A stretch of 59,781 nt of DNA from JANMMJ01 sp964543235 (GTDB lineage: Bacteria > Pseudomonadota > Alphaproteobacteria > Rhizobiales > Aestuariivirgaceae), in NCBI GenBank assembly GCA_964543235.1, contig CAZIXE010000020.1:1-59781 (forward strand), in the 5' to 3' direction. Made by a program: the position numbers and the translations under genes. The notes under the pieces were generated by a model. It was not told where the DNA came from and searched no databases. It saw only the letters and a list, made by a program, of their open reading frames with translations. The first letter of the stretch is position 1. Each line of letters opens with the position of its first letter. Below, one piece after another: positions 1 through 9,565 of the stretch.

Positions 1-54
1 CCGCCCATGCCCGCATCACCGGCAACCAATTTGCTGAACTTGACGGACACTACT

Positions 55-213
55 GCCGCCCCCTCCGGCCGCCGGTGGCGGCCACCTCCCCCGCAAGGGG
101 GGAGGATGCAATCGTGGAGGTGTCCGGGTGGGGCGGGTCGGCTCTCACCCGGCACGGCGGGCCGCCCCCTCCGGCCGCCGGTGGCGGCCACCTCCCCCGT
201 GAAGGGGGAGGAT
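55..213. repeat. Two copies of a 53-bp GC-rich repeat
   Basis: Positions 55-107 and 161-213 are direct copies of one 53-bp unit that differ at 3 positions. Each copy holds two hairpins: GGCCGCC-GGT-GGCGGCC, and a CCTCCCCC stem closed by GGGGGAGG. The second copy ends 3 bases before the stop codon of the leftward histidine kinase, so it may also act as that operon's terminator or transcript stabiliser. No T-run follows in either direction. It looks like a dispersed intergenic (REP-like) element, but only two copies are visible in this window. Confidence 0.75.
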
Positions 214-216
214 CGC

Positions 217-2270
<2,054 letters not shown>

Positions 2271-2274
<4 letters not shown>

Positions 2275-3002
2275 CCGGCGGCCCCGCGCGGCTGGCCGGT
2301 GAAGAAGATGTAGCCCTGGCCGCGCACCGTCTTGAGCACCCGGGGCTTGCCGGGGTCCTCCTCGATCTTGCGGCGCAGGCGCATGATGCGGATGTCGATC
2401 GAGCGGTCGAAAGCTTCCATGTCGCGGTTATGGGCGAGGTCGAGCAGCAGGTCGCGGCTGAGGATGCGGTTGGGGCGCTCGGCAAAGGCCCGGAGCAGGT
2501 CGAACTCCATGGCGGTGAGCGGGACCTCCTCGCCACCCAGGCCGTAGAGCTTGCCCGAATCGAGGTTGAGAACGCAGCGGCCCATGCGCACCTCGTGGCC
2601 CATGGTGGCGGCGGCCTCGCCGGATTTCGATTGCAGCTCCATGCGGCGCAGCACGCTGCGCACGCGGGCGAGCAGTTCGCGCGGGTCGAAGGGTTTGGCG
2701 ATGTAGTCGTCGGCACCCATTTCGAGGCCCACCACCTTGTCGATGGTGTCGCTCGAGGCGGTGACCATGATGATCCCGACCGGACCGTGGCTGCGCAGAT
2801 AGCGCGCCAGCGTGAGGCCGTCCTCGCCCGGCATGCGCAGATCGAGGATCACGAGATGGGCCGGGCGCTCGCTCAGGATGGCGCGCATGGCGGCACCGCC
2901 GTCGGCCACGGACACGGCAAAGCCATGACGGGAGAGGTAATCGCGAATCAACTCGCGCACCTCCGCCTCGTCGTCTACGACAACGATGTGTGCATGCTCC
3001 AT
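2271..3002 (-). CDS. OmpR-family response regulator
   Basis: The protein has 243 residues. An N-terminal receiver domain carries the DDE acidic pair near residues 10-12, phosphoacceptor Asp54 in LVILDLRMPG and the conserved Lys103 in AKPFDP. A winged-helix DNA-binding domain follows at about 135-235. I start it at the ATG at 3002, which begins MEHAHIVVVDD and has a GGAAG-like ribosome site; the longer in-frame extension has no receiver-domain homology. It is the first gene of the two-component operon and overlaps the kinase by 4 nt. It is probably a transcription factor phosphorylated by the downstream kinase; its targets are unknown. Confidence 0.94.
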
Positions 3003-3112
3003 CGGGAGCGCTCTTCCGACATACCCGAAACAAGGATAGAGAGTGGCGCTATCGCACTGCAAGAGAAAAGCGCCCCAATATGGGGCGCCCCGCTCTTGCG
3101 GTGCACAAGACG

Positions 3113-3754
3113 TCACATCACGACGACGGTCGCGCCCAGCTTGACGTTGCGATAGAGCTCTTCGACATCGCCGTTCAGCATGCGGATGCAGCCCGAGGAC
3201 GCCGCCTTGCCGATCGAGGACGGTTCATTGGTGCCGTGGATGCGGTAGATCGACGAGCCGAGGTAGATGGCGCGGGCACCCAGGGGATTCTCGGGGCCAC
3301 CGGCCATGAATTCGGGGAGCTCGGGGCGGCGCCTGCGCATCTCTTCCGGGGGACGCCAGTCAGGCCACCGGACCTTGGCACTCACCTTGTGGACGCCGGA
3401 CCATTCGAAGCCCGGCTTGGCCGTCGCGACGCGGTACTGCACGGCGCGGCCGTTGCCGAGCACATAATAGAGCTTCTTGTGACGGGCGCTGACCACGATG
3501 GTGCCGGGGGCATAATCCGCCTCGAAGGGCACGATCTTGCCACGCCTGAAACCGGACGCGGCGGGCGCCTGCTTCTGCTGCTGCAGGGCGGCCGGCCTGG
3601 CCGGAGGCACCAGCACCAGACCTTCGCCTTCCGGCGGGAGAGTCAGGGCACGGGCCCTGTCGGCATTCACGCCGCCAGCCAGCATGACCGTGGCAAGGAC
3701 AGTGGCAGCGCCGAGCTGGCGCAGGTTCCTGAGGAGCATAGCCATCCTGCTCAT
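3113..3754 (-). CDS. Secreted L,D-transpeptidase (YkuD family)
   Basis: The protein of about 213 residues has an N-terminal hydrophobic signal region (LGAATVLATVMLAGG). Its YkuD catalytic domain shows YRIHGTNEPSSIG and SSGCIRM, with catalytic Cys189. In this family the enzyme makes 3-3 peptidoglycan cross-links or attaches proteins to peptidoglycan in the periplasm. I chose the ATG at 3754 because GGAGG lies 8 nt before it; the ATG at 3760 directly abuts that ribosome site. It shares the HGT and SSGCIRM pattern and the layout around PEWRPP/PDWRPP with the second copy at 19687-20295. It is monocistronic and transcribed away from a long non-coding stretch. Confidence 0.92.
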   Translation of the reverse strand: MSRMAMLLRNLRQLGAATVLATVMLAGGVNADRARALTLPPEGEGLVLVPPARPAALQQQKQAPAASGFRRGKIVPFEADYAPGTIVVSARHKKLYYVLGNGRAVQYRVATAKPGFEWSGVHKVSAKVRWPDWRPPEEMRRRRPELPEFMAGGPENPLGARAIYLGSSIYRIHGTNEPSSIGKAASSGCIRMLNGDVEELYRNVKLGATVVVM

Positions 3755-4623
3755 CTTCATTTCCTCCGGCGCAATAACGCGCGATTTCGTGTTCGATGCG
3801 AAGCTTTTTCGTTCGAACCGGTTTCTGGAAAATGGCTAGAAAGCGAAAAGAGTGTTTCAACTGTTTCGCAGGGAGCGGCGGCGAGCGTGCCGCCGATTCG
3901 TGGGCCGATTTCCATACCGGAGGAGGAAATCAGCAAGGCTCATGCCAAGGGAGGCGAACAGAGGCCGGGCTACCGGCGCCGGCATCGCAGGCAGGGGGGC
4001 CAGCGAGATTGGCAAAGTGGCGATACGACAGATCCGGCGGGGACGGCCACCAAGTGCCCCTGCGCGCTGAAACAATCGAAACACAATTGCTCGGCACGCG
4101 AAAAACGCCGGAAACGAAGCGCGATTAGTTTCGCTTCAAGTTCAGATGCAGGCGGAACCGACGGAAACACAATGAGCAGCCTCCCACTCTTCATCGTGAC
4201 CGGTCCGGCCGCAGCCCGCTTCGATTTCCGCCACCGCGCCATGCCCGCGCGCAAGGGGCCACGCGAGCCGGTCCGTTACGCCGAACCGGTCCGGATAGCC
4301 GGAACCGCCTGCGGTTTTTGATGGTTTCTTCCCGGGGCTGACATACCCGCCCCCTCGCATCCCGGGTGAAACAGACGGCGCCCCGCAGCATGAGCTGCCG
4401 GGCGCCGTTTGCATCGGGGCACAGGGCAGCCGCGTGGCACGGGACCTGCTCTGTCGTGAACCAGGATTAACGCTGTTCCAGCCTGAGGCACCTCCCATGA
4501 TGCGCATTGCCGAGGCCGCGCGCCCCTGCCCGGCGGCTCCGCTTCTCCTTTTCGCCAAGGGAAGAGCCGATCCGTTGTCAAATGCCAAGCAATCGCCTAT
4601 CGCGTGACGCAGCGGGCATCTGC
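3755..4623. other. Long intergenic region with no convincing gene
   Basis: This 869-nt region lies between the divergent L,D-transpeptidase and the ATP-grasp cassette. It must hold both promoters, but I cannot place either with confidence. Open frames of 94-165 codons exist on both strands, but they show no family resemblance and low-complexity Ala/Arg/Gly composition. The only clear structure is the hairpin at 4375-4408. Around 3800-3830 the sequence is relatively AT-rich and contains TTCGAA, plausible for the leftward promoter. Confidence 0.5.
4375..4408. repeat. Near-perfect intergenic hairpin
   Basis: Positions 4375-4408 form ACGGCGCCC, C, GCAGC, loop ATGA, GCTGC, C, GGGCGCCGT: 14 base pairs with a single C:C mismatch and a 4-nt loop. 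Only TTT follows on the plus strand. It sits about 215 nt before the ATP-grasp operon. It could be a terminator for an unseen upstream transcript, a REP-type element, or a leader structure of the cassette. Confidence 0.6.
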
Positions 4624-5751
4624 ATGACGATCGGTTCACAGTTCTGGCGATGGTTCTATCGCGCGCAGCGGTTCGCCGATGTGCCCGCGGTCATCGAACT
4701 GCTGCGGTTCCGCGAATTGCGCCGCAGATATTATGATGCGTTGTGGGCGCGGGCGGCGGCCGAGATCGGGGCGCGAATCGAGACGCCGCAATTCGGCTTC
4801 ACAGCCCTGTCACGCGATGGATCCACCACCTACGTCAAGCAGGACCGGCTGATGCTCGACAGCTCGGTCATGCTCAATCTGCTGGGCAACAAGGCGATGA
4901 CCTATGAGGTGCTGGCGCGCAAGGGCTGTCCCGTTCCGGCACATGTGGTGTTCAGCCTGGAGCAGTTCGACGCCGCGGCGGCCTTCCTGGAGCGCAGCGG
5001 CGGGCCGGTGGTCGTCAAGCCGGTGGCAGGCACGGGCGGCGGCAATGGTGTCACGACCGGTATCCGGGACCTGGCGGCGCTCAGGGCGGCGGCGCGCCAT
5101 GCCGCGCGATTCGATTCCAAGCTCCTCGCCGAGGCGGAGGTCGCCGGACATTCCTACCGCCTGCTCTATCTCGAGGGACGGCTCGTGCATGCGGTGAGGC
5201 GCGATCCGCCGGTGGTCACGGGTGACGGGCGCCGCAGCATCAAGGCGCTGGCAGCGGCCGAGACCAGGCGACGGCTGACCGGCGCCCCGTTCACGGCGCT
5301 GAGCCCGCTGCGCATCGACCAGGAGGCGCGCAACACGCTGGCGGCGCAAAGGCTCGATGCCCGCAAGGTGCTTGCGGCGGGGCAGACGGTGACGGTCAAG
5401 AAGGCCGTCAACCAGAACGCCGCGCCACAAAACCACACGGTGACAGCCGATGTGCATGCCGAAACGGCGGCGGCCTGCGCGGCCCTGGTGCGGGATGTCG
5501 GCGTGCAGCTTGCCGGCATCGACATCATCTCGCCGGATATCAGCCGGCCGCTCGGCGAGAATGGCGGGCTCATCGGCGAAATCAACACCACGCCCGGCCT
5601 GCACCATCACGACCTGCTGGCAGACCGGCCGCCCGTGCCGTCGGTCGCCGCACAGATCCTCGACCACATGTTCCGGACCGGCCGGGGCACGATGCGGCTC
5701 GACCGCAGCTTTCCACACGCACAGAGCAAGGCGCCGGAGCATGCCGCATAG
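4624..5751 (+). CDS. ATP-grasp ligase related to the cyanophycin synthetase ligase domain
   Basis: The protein has 375 residues if it starts at the ATG at 4624 (MTIGSQFWRWFYRAQ); 4582 is a possible earlier start, and neither has a strong ribosome site. The C-terminal two thirds is an ATP-grasp fold: VVKPVAGTGGGNGV (ATP-binding Lys), HSYRLLYLEGR, VTGDGRRSIKAL, GIDIISPDIS, and the metal-binding EINTTPG. This motif order matches the ATP-grasp module of cyanophycin synthetase (CphA), which adds an amino acid to a carboxylate, but the Mur-ligase half of CphA is absent. It is first in a tightly coupled three-gene set and overlaps the next gene by 11 nt. The substrate is unknown; I infer amide or peptide bond formation on a small molecule. 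Confidence 0.85.
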   Translation: MTIGSQFWRWFYRAQRFADVPAVIELLRFRELRRRYYDALWARAAAEIGARIETPQFGFTALSRDGSTTYVKQDRLMLDSSVMLNLLGNKAMTYEVLARKGCPVPAHVVFSLEQFDAAAAFLERSGGPVVVKPVAGTGGGNGVTTGIRDLAALRAAARHAARFDSKLLAEAEVAGHSYRLLYLEGRLVHAVRRDPPVVTGDGRRSIKALAAAETRRRLTGAPFTALSPLRIDQEARNTLAAQRLDARKVLAAGQTVTVKKAVNQNAAPQNHTVTADVHAETAAACAALVRDVGVQLAGIDIISPDISRPLGENGGLIGEINTTPGLHHHDLLADRPPVPSVAAQILDHMFRTGRGTMRLDRSFPHAQSKAPEHAA

Positions 5752-6946
5752 GATCCGGTTTCCGCTCGGCTCCAACGCGACACCGGTGATGGTGCTGGGG
5801 GGCAAGGACAATTCGCTGGCGGTGACGCGCCATCTCGGCAGCTACGGCATCAAGGTCAGGGTCAGCGGGCCGGCCAACTGCTGGGGCATGCATTCGCGCT
5901 ATTGCGCCGAGCATTTCGCCATTCCGTTCGGCAGCGGGGCCGGTGCGTTCTGGAAGGAACTCCTGCTCGGGCCGGACAGCCGGCGGCTGCATGGCCACAT
6001 CCTGTTTCCGTGCAGCGACGAGGCGCTGGAGTTCGTGGCGGCGCACGATGCGGAGTTGCGACAGCACTATCTGCTGTCAACGTCGCCGCCGCAGCTGGTG
6101 CTCGATCTCCTCGACAAGCAGCGCACGCTCGAACTGGCCGCGGCGGCGGGGATTCCGGCGCCGCGGTTCTGGGCGATCAAGTCGCTCGCCGATCTGGAGG
6201 GCATCGAGCAAAAGGTCGGGCTGCCGGCGCTGGTGAAGCCCGTCCATTCACACCGCTTCGCGCGGGTGTTCGGGGAGAAGCTGTTCATCGTGCAGGACAG
6301 CTATACCGAACTGGCGCGGCGGGTGGGACTGGCGCTGGAACACGGGCTCGACGTCATGGTGGTCGAAATGATCCCGGGGCCGGATACGCTGCTGTCGAGC
6401 TACAACACCTACATCACCGAAGACGGCGAGCATCTCTTCGCTTTCACCAAGCGGGTGATCCGGCGCTATCCGGTCAACAGCGGCAACGGCTGCTACCACG
6501 TCACCAAATGGGAGCCGGAAACGGCCCGGCTGGGCGCCGAGGTGTTCCGCAAGCTTGGCGTCAGAGGCTTTGCCAATGTCGAGTTCAAGCAGGACCCGCG
6601 CGACGGCCAGCTCAAGCTCATCGAAATCAACGGACGCTTCACGGCGGCGCATGAGCTGATCGTCGGATCGGGGGCGCCGGTCGATCTCGTGGCCTATTGC
6701 CATCTGACGAAGCAGCCGGGACCGCGCTTCGACAGCTACCGGGAAAATCTGCGGCTGTGGTATCCGTCGCGCGATTTTCTGGCCTTCCTGCAGATGCGGC
6801 GCCTGAACGGCCTGACGCTGCGCGGCTGGCTCAAGAGCATCGCCGGCGAGCGCATCGTGTTTCCCCTGCTGAGCACCGGCGATCCGCTGCCCATGCTCTA
6901 TGCGGGGCTGGCCAATGCCGAACGGATCATCAGAGGACGAGGATGA
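5741..6946 (+). CDS. Second ATP-grasp ligase (carbamoyl-phosphate-synthase/PylC-like type)
   Basis: The protein has 401 residues. The N-terminal preATP-grasp part reads MVLGGKDNSLAVTRHLGSYG. The ATP-grasp core has LVKPVHSHRF (ATP-binding Lys), VVEMIPGPD, and the metal-binding VEFKQDP and LIEINGRF segments. The start at 5741 (MPHRIRFPLG) lies inside the end of the first ligase gene. The stop overlaps the next start as ATGA. Proteins of this layout act as carboxylate-amine ligases in small-molecule or cell-surface pathways. Coupling to a different kind of ATP-grasp protein suggests two successive acyl-phosphate-driven condensations. The substrate cannot be named from the sequence. Confidence 0.85.
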   Translation: MPHRIRFPLGSNATPVMVLGGKDNSLAVTRHLGSYGIKVRVSGPANCWGMHSRYCAEHFAIPFGSGAGAFWKELLLGPDSRRLHGHILFPCSDEALEFVAAHDAELRQHYLLSTSPPQLVLDLLDKQRTLELAAAAGIPAPRFWAIKSLADLEGIEQKVGLPALVKPVHSHRFARVFGEKLFIVQDSYTELARRVGLALEHGLDVMVVEMIPGPDTLLSSYNTYITEDGEHLFAFTKRVIRRYPVNSGNGCYHVTKWEPETARLGAEVFRKLGVRGFANVEFKQDPRDGQLKLIEINGRFTAAHELIVGSGAPVDLVAYCHLTKQPGPRFDSYRENLRLWYPSRDFLAFLQMRRLNGLTLRGWLKSIAGERIVFPLLSTGDPLPMLYAGLANAERIIRGRG

Positions 6947-7986
6947 GCGACAACAGGGTTCCAGTTGCTGCACTGAGGGCATTTGCGACGGCGGTGCTTA
7001 AGGCCAAGGGCGTGGACGCGGCCCAGCTTACCGCTACGGTTGACAACATGATGTGGTGCGAGTTGGCCGGCCGCAGCAATTTCGGCATCGAACGGCTGCC
7101 GATCCACGGCAAGCGCATCGACATGGGACTCATCAAATGTCCGTGCCGGCCGGTGTTCGAGGAGATCACCGAAAGCCTCGCCAGGCTCGACGGAGATGCC
7201 GGCATCGGCCACTACGTTGCGGAATTCGCGATGCGGAAGGCGATCGCCATGGCACGGGCCACGGGGATCGGCGTGGTCGGCGTCAGGAACAGCAATTTCC
7301 TCAATGCCGGGGCCTATTATGTCAAGCTGGCCGCCGACGAGGGAATGATCGCGCTGGCGATGAGCAATTCGTTCCCGAAGGTTGCCCCCTTTGGCGGCAT
7401 CAAGGCGGTGCTCGGCACCAATCCCTTCGCCTTCGGGGCCCCGCGGGCGAATGGCGAACACCTCCTGTTCGACATGGCAACCAGCGGGCTGGCGGGCTCG
7501 ACCGTGCGCGAGCACATCGCCAAGAACCTGCCGCTGGCGCCGGGACTTGCGGTCGATGCCCAGGGCCAGCCGATCACCGATCCCCGCAAGGTGAATGAGG
7601 GCGCCCTGCTGCCCTTCGGCGGGGCGAAGGGCTTCGGCCTGTCGCTGCTCGTCGAGATCCTGGCGGGGGTGCTGACCGGCGCGGGCGTCGGCGAGGGCGT
7701 CGCCTCGATGTACAACGATTTCACGCGGACGGCGAATATGGGGCATTTCATGCTGGCGCTCGATGTCGCGCGCTGGATGGCGATCGACCAGTACCATGCG
7801 CGCTACGACAGCCTGGTGGCGGCGCTCAAGGGGTCCGGGCCCGACGTGCTGCTGCCCGGCGAGATGCGCTGGAAGGCCTATCGCGAGAATGAGGTGCGCG
7901 GCGTCGCAATCGATCCGACGATCGCCAAGCCGGTCGGCAGATATGCGCTGGACCTCGGCATCACGCCGCCGTTTGCCGTCGACTGA
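6943..7986 (+). CDS. Ldh_2-family (malate/lactate/ureidoglycolate dehydrogenase-like) oxidoreductase, divergent active site
   Basis: This 347-residue protein matches the Ldh_2 fold throughout: ELAGRSNFGIERLP near residue 45, the GGIKAVLGTNPFAFGAP nucleotide/substrate loop near 150, DMATSG, and PFGGAKGFGLSLLVEIL near 225. The family reduces 2-oxo or cyclic imino acids, or oxidises 2-hydroxy acids, with NAD(P)H. The family's SHG motif, which holds a catalytic His, is NFG here. The second conserved His, in the usual SNHFG segment, is replaced in SNFLN. The arginine of GIERLP is kept. The start overlaps the upstream stop (ATGA). It probably finishes or prepares a product of the two ligases, by altered chemistry or as a binding protein. 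Confidence 0.88.
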   Translation: MSDNRVPVAALRAFATAVLKAKGVDAAQLTATVDNMMWCELAGRSNFGIERLPIHGKRIDMGLIKCPCRPVFEEITESLARLDGDAGIGHYVAEFAMRKAIAMARATGIGVVGVRNSNFLNAGAYYVKLAADEGMIALAMSNSFPKVAPFGGIKAVLGTNPFAFGAPRANGEHLLFDMATSGLAGSTVREHIAKNLPLAPGLAVDAQGQPITDPRKVNEGALLPFGGAKGFGLSLLVEILAGVLTGAGVGEGVASMYNDFTRTANMGHFMLALDVARWMAIDQYHARYDSLVAALKGSGPDVLLPGEMRWKAYRENEVRGVAIDPTIAKPVGRYALDLGITPPFAVD

Positions 7987-7991
7987 AGCTT

Positions 7992-8015
7992 CACGGCCAC
8001 GCTGCGGCCGTGGCC
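7992..8015. terminator. Hairpin between convergent genes
   Basis: CACGGCC (7992-7998) can pair with GGCCGTG (8006-8012). The overlapping alternative GGCCACG (7995-8001) pairs with CGTGGCC (8009-8015). It lies in the 62-nt gap between the end of the oxidoreductase and the end of the HxlR gene, so it may terminate both. No T-run follows. Confidence 0.4.
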
Positions 8016-8048
8016 TCATGCAATTCCCGTGAGCCGCCGGCCTGCCGC

Positions 8049-8435
8049 TCAGCCGGACGCGCTGTCAAAGCGATGGCGGGCCTGGCGCACGCTGTCATGG
8101 TGGGCCGCCGACCACGCGACGAGCGATTCGAGGGGATCAAGCAGCGAGCGGCCGAGATCGGTCAGGGCATATTCGACGCTGGGTGGCACGGTCGGATAGA
8201 CGGTGCGGGTGACGAGGCCGTCGCGCTGCAGATGGCGGAGCGTCTCGGTCAGCATGCGCTGGGAAATGTCGGGCACGCGGCGGCGCAGCGCGCCGAAGCG
8301 GACCGGACCGGCGCGCATTTCGACCAGCAACAGCACGCTCCACTTGTCGCCGATGCGGTCGAGCACATCGCGGACCGGGCAGCGGGCGTTCAGGGCCTCG
8401 TCCTGGCGGTGGGGGGCGTTATCGTGCTGGATCAT
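8049..8435 (-). CDS. HxlR-family winged-helix transcriptional regulator
   Basis: The protein has 128 residues. It shows the family hallmarks: the N-terminal Cys in ARCPVRDVLDRIGDKW, a wHTH with FGALRRRVPDISQRMLT, the wing VTRTVYPTVPPSVEY, and LTDLGRSLL. Members sense formaldehyde, quinones or other electrophiles, often through that cysteine, and repress a divergent detoxification gene. Here the divergent gene is an SDR-type oxidoreductase 115 bp away. The shared gap contains a 7-bp inverted repeat at 8509-8527 suited to be its operator. Confidence 0.93.
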   Translation of the reverse strand: MIQHDNAPHRQDEALNARCPVRDVLDRIGDKWSVLLLVEMRAGPVRFGALRRRVPDISQRMLTETLRHLQRDGLVTRTVYPTVPPSVEYALTDLGRSLLDPLESLVAWSAAHHDSVRQARHRFDSASG

Positions 8436-8508
8436 GGTTCCTTCCGGGTAACCAGGCGCAGGAAAAGTGCCTTCTTGCGCCCTTCAATCAAGGTCTCTAA
8501 TTCGCTTC

Positions 8509-8527
8509 TAGTCTAATTTCTAGACTA
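8509..8527. promoter_or_regulatory. Inverted repeat, probable HxlR operator
   Basis: TAGTCTA (8509-8515), spacer ATTTC, TAGACTA (8521-8527) form a perfect 7-bp inverted repeat in an AT-rich patch 24 nt before the SDR gene's ATG and 74 nt before the HxlR gene. Position and symmetry fit a dimeric winged-helix repressor controlling both promoters. Binding by this HxlR protein is inferred from location only. Confidence 0.6.
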
Positions 8528-8550
8528 AAGCTACAGAAAAGGAGACCAGC

Positions 8551-9456
8551 ATGTATCTCGTTACCGGCGCCGCCGGCCATCTCGGCTCGCTCACCATCGC
8601 CAGCCTCATCGCCGACCAGAAGGTCGCGCCAAAGGACATCATCGCCACGACCCGGAAGCCCGAGGCCCTGGCAGCGCTGGCCAAGCAGGGTGTTGCGGTG
8701 CGGGCCGCCGATTTCGACCAGCCGGAGTCGCTGGCCAAGGCCTTTGCGGGCGCGACCCGCCTGCTGCTGATCTCAACCGATGCCCTCGACCGGCCGGGAC
8801 GCCGCCTCGAACAGCATCGCCGGGCCGTGGCGGCGGCGGCGAAGGCCGGGGTCAGGCACATCCTCTACACGTCGATGCCAAAGCCCGAGACCTCGGCGGT
8901 GACGTTCGCACCCGATCATCTGGGCACCGAGCGGGCGATCGCCGAGTCGGGCATTCCCGGCTGGACCCTGCTCCGCAACAACTGGTACTTCGAGAACCTG
9001 TTCTATTCGGTGCCGCAGGCGCTGGCCGCCGGCAGCTGGTATTCGGCGGCAGGTGACGGCCGAATCGCCCACATCGGCCGCGCCGACCTGGCCAGGGCGG
9101 CAGCGGCGGCGCTGGCCGCCAGCAATTCGGGGCAGACGACCTATACGCTGACCGGCGCCCGTGCCTACAGCACGGCGGAGCTTGCCGGGCTGATCGCCGC
9201 AGCGACGGGCAAGCCACTCAGCGTCGTGCCGGTCGATGCGGCCGCACTCATCCAGGGGATGGTGGCGCATGGACTGCCGGAGGCCATCGCCCAGGTCTTC
9301 GCGTCTTTCGATACCAACATCCGCCAGGGCGGGCTTGCCGATGTGACGGGCGACTTCGCCAGGCTCACCGGACAGCAGCCCACGCCGTTCGAAACCTGGC
9401 TCGAAGTCAATACGTCGGCGTTCGCCGGCGCGGCTGACCAGAAGTCGGCGGCATAG
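8551..9456 (+). CDS. NmrA/QorB-like NAD(P)-binding SDR protein
   Basis: The protein has 301 residues. The atypical SDR Rossmann motif VTGAAGHLG is at residues 4-12, followed by ATTRKPEAL, typical NADP-binding of the QorB (quinone oxidoreductase 2) group. HILYTSMPKP and LRNNWYFENL complete the NmrA-like pattern. A strong AAGGAG ribosome site precedes the ATG. The role is probably reduction or sensing of quinones or related electrophiles in the cytoplasm. It is divergent from an HxlR regulator, a pairing known from electrophile-responsive gene pairs. A stem AGTGCGGG/CCCGCACT at 9482-9508, just downstream, may terminate it. Confidence 0.9.
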   Translation: MYLVTGAAGHLGSLTIASLIADQKVAPKDIIATTRKPEALAALAKQGVAVRAADFDQPESLAKAFAGATRLLLISTDALDRPGRRLEQHRRAVAAAAKAGVRHILYTSMPKPETSAVTFAPDHLGTERAIAESGIPGWTLLRNNWYFENLFYSVPQALAAGSWYSAAGDGRIAHIGRADLARAAAAALAASNSGQTTYTLTGARAYSTAELAGLIAAATGKPLSVVPVDAAALIQGMVAHGLPEAIAQVFASFDTNIRQGGLADVTGDFARLTGQQPTPFETWLEVNTSAFAGAADQKSAA

Positions 9457-9481
9457 GTCGGCAGGAAAGCTTTGGTTTGCC

Positions 9482-9508
9482 AGTGCGGGTCCCACGCGGG
9501 CCCGCACT
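9482..9508 (+). terminator. Hairpin downstream of the SDR gene
   Basis: AGTGCGGG (9482-9489) pairs with CCCGCACT (9501-9508), an 8-bp stem with an 11-nt loop, 26 nt after the SDR stop codon. It lacks a clear T-run, so termination efficiency is uncertain. Confidence 0.4.
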
Positions 9509-9537
9509 TGCCGGTGCGCAAGTGAAACTTGCCCGCA

Positions 9538-9555
9538 TGTGCCATATATGGTACA
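9538..9555. promoter_or_regulatory. Palindrome upstream of the toxin-antitoxin pair
   Basis: TGTGCCATATATGGTACA at 9538-9555 is palindromic at 16 of 18 positions and has a 10-bp perfect core (CCATATATGG). It lies 10 nt before the ATG at 9566 and overlaps the probable promoter. Toxin-antitoxin operons are usually repressed at such a site by their antitoxin. The palindrome also argues against the alternative GTG (9539) and ATG (9548) starts that fall inside it. Confidence 0.55.
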
Positions 9556-9565
9556 TCATACACCC

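Noticed and set aside
4142..4639. A 165-codon minus-strand frame in the gap before the ATP-grasp cassette
   Set aside because: No family features, Cys/Ser/Gly/Arg-rich random composition, and it would overlap the cassette start.
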